A stretch of 64,000 nucleotides of DNA from Marinomonas spartinae (GTDB taxonomy: Bacteria > Pseudomonadota > Gammaproteobacteria > Pseudomonadales > Marinomonadaceae). The notes beneath the pieces were generated by a model that ran no database searches, was not told the origin of the DNA, and was given only the letters and a program-made list of their open reading frames with translations. The stretch lies in contig NZ_JAEMUI010000009.1 in assembly GCF_016461715.1 (NCBI RefSeq), positions 1 through 64,000 on the forward strand, written 5' to 3'. Shown here piece after piece: positions 37,896-45,688 of this stretch. The stretch's first letter is position 1; every line of letters starts with the position of its first letter. A program made the position numbers and the translations under genes.

Positions 37896-37931
37896 AATAA
37901 AAAGCAAGGCTATGATGCCTTGCTTTTTATT
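37896..37931 (+). terminator. terminator after pta
   Basis: AATAAAAAGCAAGGC pairs with GCCTTGCTTTTTATT around a 6-nt loop (37896-37931). It is a perfect stem with a T run. Confidence 0.93.
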
Positions 37932-37998
37932 GGACATTTTTTGATCTATCTCGTATTCTAAAGACGTAATAAACTGGTACTTTTATAGGTCAACTCTC

Positions 37999-38835
37999 AT
38001 GTCTGGCAGCCTTCCTCATGCCATTTCAAGTCATACCATGATGAACAATCCGTCATCAGGCTATTCTGCGTTTGACCAACGCCACGATGACACCAATGAT
38101 CAAACTTCCCTCAATGCAGTAAATGCTAAAGCTTCCAGTGATTTTGTGATTCGCTTGTCCGAACAGGGCCAGGCTTTGTCTCAAAACAACAAAGAGCCTG
38201 CTCGTGTTAACGAAAAAACAAATGACGATAAAGAACAGCAAAAGCAACAAAAAGAAGGCTCAACCAAAAATGGGTTAAATCAGAGCAATGATTTAACCCC
38301 AGAGGAAGAAAAACAATTAGAGAGTCTCAAACGTCGAGACCAAGAAGTAAGAGTTCACGAGCAAGCTCATGCTTCTGTTGGCGGAGCCAAAACGGGCTCC
38401 CCTTCCTATACTTACACCCAAGGCCCTGATGGTCAGCGCTACATTACAGATGGCGAAGTCTCCATCATTGTTAGTCCAACTTCACAAGATCCTGAAAAAA
38501 CCATTGCTGATATGGAGCAGGTGTATCGTGCAGCTTTGGCTCCTGCCGAACCTTCCGGTGCCGATAGAAAAGCCGCAGCCGAAGCACAGGCTATCATCCA
38601 GCAAGCAAGACAAAAGCTGGCTAAGCAACAGCAAGAAAAACTTGCGACTCAAAATAGCCGTCTAACGGATTCAAATGTCAACGACACTCGCAACCAGTCA
38701 GACACCTCAGAGGTCTCAGCCCCCAACGTCACTTCACCTCAAACTGATATCACCTCCGGCATGCAAAATAGCAGATTCAACGTATATAAAGACGACACCA
38801 GCCGAAGGGGTGATTTTTTAAATCAGATCGTTTAA
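37999..38835 (+). CDS. SprA-related putative metalloprotease
   Basis: The product is 278 residues. A low-complexity polar N-terminus (about 1-100, rich in N, Q, K, D) precedes the conserved core. VRVHEQAHASVGG has an HExxH zinc signature (H120, E121, H124), followed by SYTYTQGPDGQRYITDGEVSI, conserved in the SprA-related / CJM1_0395 family. A helical, polar C-terminus follows. There is no signal peptide. Activity has not been shown for the family as far as I know. It sits between the pta terminator and the pilus genes, with its own hairpin after it, so it is likely monocistronic. The start at 37999 has a weak ribosome-binding site; M14 or M15 are alternatives. Confidence 0.8.
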   Translation: MSGSLPHAISSHTMMNNPSSGYSAFDQRHDDTNDQTSLNAVNAKASSDFVIRLSEQGQALSQNNKEPARVNEKTNDDKEQQKQQKEGSTKNGLNQSNDLTPEEEKQLESLKRRDQEVRVHEQAHASVGGAKTGSPSYTYTQGPDGQRYITDGEVSIIVSPTSQDPEKTIADMEQVYRAALAPAEPSGADRKAAAEAQAIIQQARQKLAKQQQEKLATQNSRLTDSNVNDTRNQSDTSEVSAPNVTSPQTDITSGMQNSRFNVYKDDTSRRGDFLNQIV

Positions 38836-38850
38836 GGTATTTGGCCATCA

Positions 38851-38880
38851 AAAAAAGTTAGCAGGATGCTAACTTCTGAT
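38851..38880 (+). terminator. terminator between the SprA-like gene and pilA
   Basis: AGTTAGCA (38856-38863) and TGCTAACT (38867-38874) form an 8-bp stem with a GGA loop, preceded by A7 and followed by a modest T-rich tract. Confidence 0.7.
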
Positions 38881-38906
38881 TTACCAAAGACTTCAAGGAG
38901 CGAAGC

Positions 38907-39365
38907 ATGGCCACGTCCCCAACTAAACAACAGGGTTTTACCCTACTAGAGCTAATGGTGGTTATTGCCATCATTTCGATTTTGGCGGCATTCAGCGCCC
39001 CCACTTTTGTTCGTCAAATCACCAAGGCAAAATTGGTTGAAGCTCAAAACCTAGCCACACAAAATCAGTCTTTAGTGGAAGAATACATTCTTCTAAACGG
39101 TAAATTTCCAGCAGAACAAGCCTTTAAAAAACTTGTCCAGCCCCTATCTGATGATTCAATTGCCAAAAGCATTGCAGTGACAGACCCAAGCGAAGCAACG
39201 GGAAATATCGTCATCACACTCAATGAAAATACGGGGATAAAAGCAGGGCAAACTATTACTTATACCCGTGATGAAAATCGTCAATGGCATTGTGAATCCG
39301 ATTTAAATGCATCGGTACTACCCCCTAAGTGTACCAGCATTGCAACAACTTCGGAGGGCAATTAA
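38907..39365 (+). CDS. pilA: type IV pilin
   Basis: This 152-residue prepilin has a short leader ending in G10, cleaved before F11 (GFTLLELMVVIAIISILAAF). Glu at mature position 5 is conserved. The hydrophobic helix runs to about residue 31, followed by an amphipathic helix and a small C-terminal domain with a C129-C142 pair forming the D-region loop typical of pilins. PilD, encoded four genes on, would cleave and methylate it. AAGGAGCG precedes the ATG. The stop is followed directly by the pilB ATG (TAAATG), so the four genes form one operon. Confidence 0.92.
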   Translation: MATSPTKQQGFTLLELMVVIAIISILAAFSAPTFVRQITKAKLVEAQNLATQNQSLVEEYILLNGKFPAEQAFKKLVQPLSDDSIAKSIAVTDPSEATGNIVITLNENTGIKAGQTITYTRDENRQWHCESDLNASVLPPKCTSIATTSEGN

Positions 39366-40322
39366 ATGACCCTTGAAGAGATTCTTCTTAATGCCATTCA
39401 ATCTAATGCGACAGACATACATATTGAGCAAACCAAAGAACATATTCAGGTTTCTCTGCGCCACCTAGGACAAGTATCGCCGCTGACCAAGCTAGATGCG
39501 TCCAACACACTTATCAACCGAGTAAAAATGCGTTCTAACTTAGACTTATCTGAAACACGACGCACGCAAGAAGGCCAATTTACCTTCTCTCATCAGCAGC
39601 TCGATACCTTCGTTCGAGTGAGCATCATTGCTACCGTAAAAGGCGAAAAAGTGGCACTGAGGCTGTTACCTGAAAAACGTCGCTTTGATCTTGGTAAAAT
39701 TGGCATGCAGCCCTCATTACTTAAGAGCTTAAAGCACTCTCTCGATATGGGAAATGGCTTAATTTTAGCCTGTGGCGCAACTGGTGCAGGGAAAAGCACA
39801 ACACTTTATTCTTGCCTAAACTACCTAAGTAAAAGGGGAAATAAAACACTCTTTACTATAGAAGACCCCGTAGAGCACGAGATCCCGAATGTCTACCAAT
39901 GCGAACCAAACCCAAACATTGGTCAACATCCAACGACTTTACTCAAATCGTTGTTACGACAAGATCCAGATGTCATTATGGTCGGCGAAATAAGAGATGC
40001 CGAAACGGCAAACCTTGCTTTAACAGCCGCTTTAACAGGTCACTTGGTCTTAGCAACATTACATACCAACTCGGCGTTAGACGCGGTTTATAGATGTCAT
40101 AACTGGAATGTAGATTTTTTCTCATTTGTTAGTTCTGTTCGTTTGATCATCCATCAAAACATGAGTTATCAAAAAGACAGTCAACACGCATTATTCACCG
40201 CCATTGCTCCAACATGGCGAGACACCTTGCCCCCAGATTATCAAACTTTAGTGTCCTCACCTAAATTCTGGTGTGTCTACAATAAATCCAATATACATAG
40301 TGATGGCGATGCCTTGGTATAA
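39366..40322 (+). CDS. pilB: short PilB/GspE-type pilus assembly ATPase
   Basis: This is a secretion-type hexameric ATPase that powers pilin assembly, only 318 residues long against roughly 560-570 for canonical PilB. The N-terminal regulatory (MshEN/T2SSE-N) domains are absent. Walker A is GATGAGKST (137-145), the Asp box is TIEDPVEHEIPN, Walker B is VIMVGEIRD (203-211), and the His box is ATLHTNSALDAVYR. The tetracysteine zinc motif usually found C-terminal to this is missing, and the C-terminal domain is cut short. The ATG directly follows the pilA stop, leaving no room for a lost upstream part. Confidence 0.88.
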   Translation: MTLEEILLNAIQSNATDIHIEQTKEHIQVSLRHLGQVSPLTKLDASNTLINRVKMRSNLDLSETRRTQEGQFTFSHQQLDTFVRVSIIATVKGEKVALRLLPEKRRFDLGKIGMQPSLLKSLKHSLDMGNGLILACGATGAGKSTTLYSCLNYLSKRGNKTLFTIEDPVEHEIPNVYQCEPNPNIGQHPTTLLKSLLRQDPDVIMVGEIRDAETANLALTAALTGHLVLATLHTNSALDAVYRCHNWNVDFFSFVSSVRLIIHQNMSYQKDSQHALFTAIAPTWRDTLPPDYQTLVSSPKFWCVYNKSNIHSDGDALV

Positions 40323-41373
40323 AATTCAGCATCAAAAAGAAGAAAAACAGTACCATTTTTTTGACTCAGAAAAAGACTTACAACTTTTTCTTATTAACCG
40401 TGGTACTTTGCGAGTTAAGTGGAGCGTTTGGCAACCCCAAAAATTTAACTACAAGCGCTTATTGGCGTTCTATCAGGAGCTGCAAAGTGCGCTGCAGTCA
40501 GGGTTTCAACTTAATCAAGCAATAGACAATCTATCGCAGATAACCAGTGACTCTCACCTATCCAAAAACTGTCAAGCCATTCTAGAGGAAATGAAAAAGG
40601 GCACCGACTTTAATCGAATCATTTCGAGTCTTAGTACTGCTCACGCCCAAGCTTATTGCAAACTGATCCGTCCTGACGGCTCTAGAGAGGACTTGGAACA
40701 AGGGTTATCCGTGTCGATTTTGCAACTAGAAACGCTGTTAAACTGGTCAAATCGGCTATTGAAAAGCATTGCCTATCCTTTTTGTATTATTCAAATTTCT
40801 CTCATCATGAAAATACTCCACACGCTCTTCTTGAGCAAAGCGACAGATCATCATCTACTTGATATTACGTTGGCGGGAAGTATATATGCTCTCACCAGTC
40901 TGATACAGGCTAGTGTTGCCATTAGCCTAGGCAATGGCAATGCTTGCAACCTATTTGAAAAACTGAATCCACATTTTCGCCTTGCGAAATTATTTGCCCT
41001 TTTAGAGACCACGCGTAAAACAGGTTATCCTCTACAGCAAGCACTTTATTCAATGCCCCGTTACTTTGAACACAACGGCATAAAGCGTGATATTTTAATG
41101 GTCTATTACAAGTTAAAACTTGGACAAGACTACCAACAAAGCTTCCCAATGGGGTGGTTTCCCAATGAAGCAAATGTTGCATTGCAATCTACTTCACAAG
41201 GGGGCAGCATAGAGCGAGCGTTAAAGCTGGCAACACTCCAACACACCAAAAAATGGTCGAAAGCCGTATCTTTATATGAAAAAGTCATTCCTGCTTTATG
41301 TCTGATCATTGCAGGCGGCTTTGTTACCTCTTCTTTGTTATCACTTTATAGACCGTTATTAGAGATTCCCTAA
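40303..41373 (+). CDS. pilC: PilC/GspF-type inner-membrane platform protein (divergent)
   Basis: This 356-residue protein has the two-domain T2SSF layout. FYQELQSALQSGFQLNQAIDNLSQ (in pieces FYQELQSALQSG and LNQAIDNLSQ) opens the first domain, and LLETTRKTGYPLQQAL opens the second. Membrane segments are near 175-190, 210-230 and 340-360. It lacks some of the usual GxxL residues, in line with the reduced PilB. The frame overlaps the pilB end. Of the possible starts, ATG 40303 and 40309 are most reasonable; the GTG at 40273 would give a 50-nt overlap. The stop abuts the pilD ATG (TAAATG). Confidence 0.85.
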   Translation: MAMPWYKIQHQKEEKQYHFFDSEKDLQLFLINRGTLRVKWSVWQPQKFNYKRLLAFYQELQSALQSGFQLNQAIDNLSQITSDSHLSKNCQAILEEMKKGTDFNRIISSLSTAHAQAYCKLIRPDGSREDLEQGLSVSILQLETLLNWSNRLLKSIAYPFCIIQISLIMKILHTLFLSKATDHHLLDITLAGSIYALTSLIQASVAISLGNGNACNLFEKLNPHFRLAKLFALLETTRKTGYPLQQALYSMPRYFEHNGIKRDILMVYYKLKLGQDYQQSFPMGWFPNEANVALQSTSQGGSIERALKLATLQHTKKWSKAVSLYEKVIPALCLIIAGGFVTSSLLSLYRPLLEIP

Positions 41374-42168
41374 ATGCCTTTCACCCCAAGCCAAGTTGTT
41401 TCATTTGTTCTTATTATTCTTTGTATTGGCAGCTTTGCAGCTTTATTTACCATTCGCTGGCCACGCCTAAGTGAGTATTTGTGGCAAAAAGAAGCGCATA
41501 ATACGTTAGGCATTCCTTTTGAATCCACAATGCCAAAAGGCATATCGGATGGACGTTCTCGGTGTGAGAGCTGCTATTCCCCTCTTCCTTGGAAAGACTT
41601 AATCCCCATTCTGAGCTATTGCTTGTTACAAGGACGCTGTCGTCATTGCCACATGAGGATTTCGCCACTCTATGTTTTGATAGAAAGTGCTTGTTTGTGC
41701 ATTTGTTTGCCACTTTTATTAACATGCCATGATCTAATGACATTGGCACTTAATAGTCTCTTGATATGTTCCCTATTTACGGCAGCCATTATCGACTATC
41801 AGCATCAACTCATTCCTGATGAATGCTGCTTAATTGCTCTCGCTGCCGCCTTATTCCTAGGCATTCACTCTGATGCATTGGAAAATACAGTTCTTGGTAT
41901 GATTGTGGGGTATAGTGCTCTTTACCTACTACGTTGGGGGTACTTAAAGCTTAGAAATATTGAAGCCATTGGGCTGGGAGATGTGAAACTTCTGGCGACG
42001 CTTGGAGCTTGGCTAGGAGTATTACATTTAACTACGCTGTTACTCTATGCTAGTTTAATGGGGATATTGTATATTTCACTGTACCACGAAAAAAACAATG
42101 AACCGATTCCTTTTGGACCGTTTTTGTTTCTTTCAGGGATCATCCACTACTATTATTTGAATTTATGA
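41374..42168 (+). CDS. pilD: prepilin leader peptidase / N-methyltransferase
   Basis: PilD is an aspartic protease of the inner membrane that cleaves prepilin leaders and methylates the new N-terminus. It is 264 residues long. The N-terminal methyltransferase part has the zinc cysteines C64, C67, C89 and C92. The peptidase aspartates are D141 (AAIIDYQHQLIPD) and D203 (GLGDVKLLA). About seven to eight membrane segments are visible. It overlaps coaE by 4 bp (ATGA), so the pilus operon continues into coaE-yacG as in Pseudomonas. Confidence 0.93.
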   Translation: MPFTPSQVVSFVLIILCIGSFAALFTIRWPRLSEYLWQKEAHNTLGIPFESTMPKGISDGRSRCESCYSPLPWKDLIPILSYCLLQGRCRHCHMRISPLYVLIESACLCICLPLLLTCHDLMTLALNSLLICSLFTAAIIDYQHQLIPDECCLIALAAALFLGIHSDALENTVLGMIVGYSALYLLRWGYLKLRNIEAIGLGDVKLLATLGAWLGVLHLTTLLLYASLMGILYISLYHEKNNEPIPFGPFLFLSGIIHYYYLNL

Positions 42169-42776
42169 CTGTAGAAAAAAAAACACCTATTGTTGGCCTT
42201 GCTGGTGGCATAGGCTCTGGTAAATCCACTATTGCGGTTTTTTTTAACCGACTTGGAATACAAAGTGTTGATGCCGATGACGTTGCCCGTGATGTTGTTA
42301 CTGTGGGATCCTATTGTCTCAATGAGATTCAGAAGCATTTTGGCAAAAAAATATTACAACAAGATGGCAGTTTGGATCGCAAAGCCCTTCGCGACATTAT
42401 TTTCAAACAGCCTAAAGAGAAGCTTTGGCTTGAATCTTTAACCCATCCAATTATTCGCGATAGCCTTACAACGAAATTGGCTCATGCAACTTCGGCCTAT
42501 GTATTATTGGTTCATCCACTTTTATTTGAGACGAAACAAAATACTATCTGCCAATTGACGATAGCTGTAGACACTTCCGCGCAAACACAAAAGGAAAGAG
42601 TATTAGCAAGGGATAGCGTATCCCCAGGACAGATAGATAGCATCCTAGCAAGCCAGTTGACTAACGAAGAGCGTTTAAAAAAAGCGGATCTCATCATTAA
42701 GAATGATAGCAATGACATCAATGATTTGAGTAAAAAAGTCGAACAATTACATAATCGAATTTTAGAGCTATTATAA
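42165..42776 (+). CDS. coaE: dephospho-CoA kinase
   Basis: CoaE phosphorylates dephospho-CoA in the last step of CoA synthesis. It is 203 residues long. P-loop GGIGSGKST (14-22), DADDVARDVV and the lid segment with VHPLLFE are typical. Its start overlaps the pilD stop (ATGA), indicating translational coupling. yacG begins 17 bp later. Confidence 0.95.
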   Translation: MTVEKKTPIVGLAGGIGSGKSTIAVFFNRLGIQSVDADDVARDVVTVGSYCLNEIQKHFGKKILQQDGSLDRKALRDIIFKQPKEKLWLESLTHPIIRDSLTTKLAHATSAYVLLVHPLLFETKQNTICQLTIAVDTSAQTQKERVLARDSVSPGQIDSILASQLTNEERLKKADLIIKNDSNDINDLSKKVEQLHNRILELL

Positions 42777-42793
42777 GAGAACGAGTATTAAAA

Positions 42794-43000
42794 ATGACTA
42801 TGATCGCATGCCCTACTTGCCGAAAAAAAATAGAATGGAGCACAGATAACGTTGATCGCCCATTTTGCAGTGCGAAGTGTAAATTAATTGATCTAGGAGA
42901 ATGGGCCAGTGAGTCTTATGCTATCCCACAACAGACATCAGATGAAGAGGAGATATTTTCTGAGACGCTAGAAGTAGACCCAAATAAATCATTTCTTTAA
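42794..43000 (+). CDS. yacG: YacG zinc protein (DNA gyrase inhibitor)
   Basis: This 68-residue treble-clef zinc protein has ligands C6, C9, C25 and C29 (CPTC...CSAKC), followed by IDLGEWASESYAIP, the family signature. E. coli YacG binds GyrB and inhibits gyrase. It is coupled to coaE as in many gammaproteobacteria. The start could be ATG 42794 or the third codon ATG at 42800. The acidic C-terminal tail is typical. Confidence 0.93.
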   Translation: MTMIACPTCRKKIEWSTDNVDRPFCSAKCKLIDLGEWASESYAIPQQTSDEEEIFSETLEVDPNKSFL

Positions 43001-43025
43001 CTCTTTAGACAAAACGGGTCCGGGT

Positions 43026-44258
43026 ATGGATAGTAGCGATTTTGCAAGTAAAAAAGCTTTGCTTATAGAAGATATGGCAGAAGCGCGCATCATGCAAAAG
43101 AAAATGCTAAGCGATTTTGGCTTTCGTCACATTGAAATAGCGATGAAAGCAGAAACCGCTATGGAGCTACTAAAAACACAATCTTTTGATGTTATTTTAT
43201 CGGATTACAATCTTGGTAACGGTAAAGATGGTCAGCAGCTGTTAGAAGAAGTCCGACATTCCAACCTCATTCCTAATACCGCAACCTATCTTATGGTAAC
43301 GGCGGAAACCTCTATCGAAATGGTAATGGGAGCCATTGAATTTCAACCTGATGGCTACATCACCAAGCCATTTTCGCAAGCGGTTTTGCAGCGCCGCTTA
43401 AGCAAACTGTTAGAAATGAAAAACCGCCTCTATAAAGTCAATAGAGCCTTGGATCAGAAAGACTACGATAAAGCGATGGAAGAGGCTAAACAGGTTATGG
43501 AACAACACCCTTCATTAGAGGGAAAATGTCAGCGAGTTATCGGTGATTGCCTGATAGAAAAAGAGCAGTACGAGCAAGCTCTAGCCTTGTTTAGTAACAT
43601 CTTGAAGGACAGAAAAATGCCATGGGCTCTCTTTGGCGAAGCCAAGGCTTGCTTCTATATGGGGATGCTCGATAAATCCGAAAACAAATTTCGACAATTG
43701 ATGCTTGATAATCGTTTTTTTGTTAGTGCTTATGATTGGTTAGCAAAAATAAAAACCGCACAAAAAAAATATCATGAGGCGCAATCCATTCTAATAGAGG
43801 CCCTGCAACGATCGCCCAAAAATTTATTGAGACAAATCCACCTTGGCGAGCTAAGCTTTACCATCGGTGATTATTTAACGGCTGAATCGGCTTTTCGACG
43901 CGCTGTGTTTCTCGCCAGGCACTCTTGCTACAATACATCGGATGTTTATCTTCGCCACATTGAATCTATCATCAAGCTCGCAGAGTCCACACCGCTACAA
44001 AGCAGACAAAAAGAGCAATTTAATATTACACTTAAGAAAATACACCGTTATTTTTTTGAAGAGTCAGATACCAGGGCAAAAACCTATTCTTATCAGCTAG
44101 AATTAGCGTTACTAGAGAAAGACTTGATAACAGCAAAGGGCTTTTTGAAACTTTGGCAACAGGAAGCAGAGTCTGGTGAGGCAACAGCACCAACCGATCA
44201 ACAACTTACTCATTATCACGCCGCTTTTGGGGAAAAAAATGAAGAAAATGGACATTAG
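43026..44258 (+). CDS. response regulator with TPR output domain (copy 1)
   Basis: This 410-residue protein has an N-terminal receiver domain (about 9-128) with acidic pair E15/D16, phospho-acceptor D60 (ILSDYNLG), T92 and K114 (YITKPF). The rest is a tetratricopeptide superhelix (about 140-390). There is no DNA-binding or enzymatic domain, so output is probably protein-protein contact. It lies 25 bp after yacG and overlaps the next gene by 20 bp. A closely similar protein is encoded convergently at 45689-47344. The role is unknown; the adjacent GHKL protein is the likely partner. Confidence 0.88.
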   Translation: MDSSDFASKKALLIEDMAEARIMQKKMLSDFGFRHIEIAMKAETAMELLKTQSFDVILSDYNLGNGKDGQQLLEEVRHSNLIPNTATYLMVTAETSIEMVMGAIEFQPDGYITKPFSQAVLQRRLSKLLEMKNRLYKVNRALDQKDYDKAMEEAKQVMEQHPSLEGKCQRVIGDCLIEKEQYEQALALFSNILKDRKMPWALFGEAKACFYMGMLDKSENKFRQLMLDNRFFVSAYDWLAKIKTAQKKYHEAQSILIEALQRSPKNLLRQIHLGELSFTIGDYLTAESAFRRAVFLARHSCYNTSDVYLRHIESIIKLAESTPLQSRQKEQFNITLKKIHRYFFEESDTRAKTYSYQLELALLEKDLITAKGFLKLWQQEAESGEATAPTDQQLTHYHAAFGEKNEENGH

Positions 44259-44892
44259 CACTATCTTAGCAAGCGCCATTCACGAGAGTAAAAATCAGGT
44301 TGGCACGCTTCTGTATCAGCTTCAAGGGCTCAAAGAGTCCATTCCTGAAAGTGATAGCAAAAATAAAAAAATTACGATAATCGAGGAATCTTTAAAAAAA
44401 CTCAACGATGAGTGGGTGGAATACCTTTACTTATATAAACTGGCCTCGGATGGATATCAGCTTCATGTAGATACCTTTTCTATTGATGAATTTTTAGACG
44501 ATCAAGTCTTTGCGTTACTCAGCTCTGCAAATGCGAAGAATCTCAAGCTAACATACGCATGCCCCGAAAACCTAATGGGTGTATTCGATGAAAGGTTGAT
44601 GACTGCCGTCGTGGGAACCGCCGTCTATAATGCTCTGCGGTTTGCTCGCAGTACAATAGAAATCAATGCTAGCATAGAAGATGGCTATCTTATTATTGGC
44701 ATTGATGACGACGGACATGGGTTTGATAACAGTGAAGAGGAAGATTTAGTCGAATCCAACACGGGACTTGGCCTCTATTTTGCGCAGCTCTCAGCCAGTG
44801 CCCACATCAGTAAAGGTAAATCTGGCTTCTTGAAAAAAGAACGCTCGCCAACCCTAAAAGGCGCCCGTTTGGCCATTTATCTACCTCAATAA
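44239..44892 (+). CDS. small GHKL histidine kinase-like protein (copy 1)
   Basis: The 217-residue soluble protein has no membrane or sensor domain. AIHESKNQ (H15) matches the HxxKN phospho-acceptor helix of minimal HisKA types. The HATPase domain shows an N box (VYNALRFARS), G1 box (IDDDGHGFDN) and intact G2 box (NTGLGLYFAQL). It probably phosphorylates or controls the receiver-TPR protein encoded just before it. I chose the ATG at 44239, preceded by GGGG and overlapping the upstream gene by 20 bp; the frame from 44176 has no ribosome-binding site. A homologue is encoded tail to tail at 44988. Confidence 0.85.
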   Translation: MKKMDISTILASAIHESKNQVGTLLYQLQGLKESIPESDSKNKKITIIEESLKKLNDEWVEYLYLYKLASDGYQLHVDTFSIDEFLDDQVFALLSSANAKNLKLTYACPENLMGVFDERLMTAVVGTAVYNALRFARSTIEINASIEDGYLIIGIDDDGHGFDNSEEEDLVESNTGLGLYFAQLSASAHISKGKSGFLKKERSPTLKGARLAIYLPQ

Positions 44893-44987
44893 ACTGGGCC
44901 TCTAGCCACATAAGTAAAAACTTAGTGGCACGTGTGCTTAAGTCGTTAAAGGTCAAAGTAGGAAGGACTACCCATTAAAAAGCCACC

Positions 44988-45686
44988 TCAGGGAATAAAA
45001 ATCTGGAAACGGCTTCCACCTAACTGACCATCATTATCCAACTTCACCCAGCCTTTTACTTTTTTGCTATGGTGCATATGCGCGATACTATGACAAAAAT
45101 ACCAAGCCAACATTTGATTCGTTAAATTGGCCAATTCTTTTTCGTTTATCACATTCGAAAAATCTTCTAAAACAAAATCAGGATACCCTTGACCATTATC
45201 TTCCACCGTAATAATGGCACCATTTTCAACAGGAGAAACCTTGATATAAATACGATTATTGGTATATCGAGCCGCGTTAACCAGCGCAATATCTAACACC
45301 TGAGAAAGCATTGCTGGATCACTATAAACGTATATTTGTTCATCGATATCAAAGTCAACTTGTACGTTAAATCGTGATAAGAGTGCGGCATGAGAAATCA
45401 TTCTTTCTTCAATCAACTCAAGTATATACACTTCCTTCAGCTGCAAACTCAATTTGTCATTTTCAAGCAAGTAAAGACTATAAAGCTGCTCGGTGCTATT
45501 TTGTAACCGAGTGACTTCGTAGTGCAATGTCTTTGCCTCTACCTCATCTAATGAAATCCCTTTATCGTCCGTTGGCATTTTTTCAAGCGTATGCTGTAGC
45601 AAATTTAGAGAGTTTTTCATATCTTGGATAGACGCATCCATCACATGATAAAACTCGTTTTTTGTTTCTACGTCGTTCATGCCCAT
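44988..45686 (-). CDS. degenerate GHKL kinase-like protein (copy 2)
   Basis: This 232-residue protein is homologous in layout to the one at 44239. At the phospho-acceptor position it has ASIQDMKNS, with Q21 in place of the histidine but the following D-x-K-N kept. The N box (IALVNAARYTNN) and G1 box (VEDNGQGYPD) are intact, while the G2 region (NLTNQMLAWYFCHS) lacks the GTGLGL glycines. It may bind ATP weakly or act as a phosphatase or adaptor rather than a kinase. It starts at ATG 45686, or at GTG 45692 overlapping the upstream stop (GTGA). It is the last gene of the benE-gntR-regulator run. Confidence 0.82.
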   Translation of the reverse strand: MGMNDVETKNEFYHVMDASIQDMKNSLNLLQHTLEKMPTDDKGISLDEVEAKTLHYEVTRLQNSTEQLYSLYLLENDKLSLQLKEVYILELIEERMISHAALLSRFNVQVDFDIDEQIYVYSDPAMLSQVLDIALVNAARYTNNRIYIKVSPVENGAIITVEDNGQGYPDFVLEDFSNVINEKELANLTNQMLAWYFCHSIAHMHHSKKVKGWVKLDNDGQLGGSRFQIFIP

Positions 45687-45688
45687 AA

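Noticed and set aside
39366..40322. pilB truncated by frameshift or deletion
   Set aside because: The start abuts the pilA stop, all catalytic boxes are intact, and no remnant of N-domains is found on either side. It is treated as a genuinely short form.
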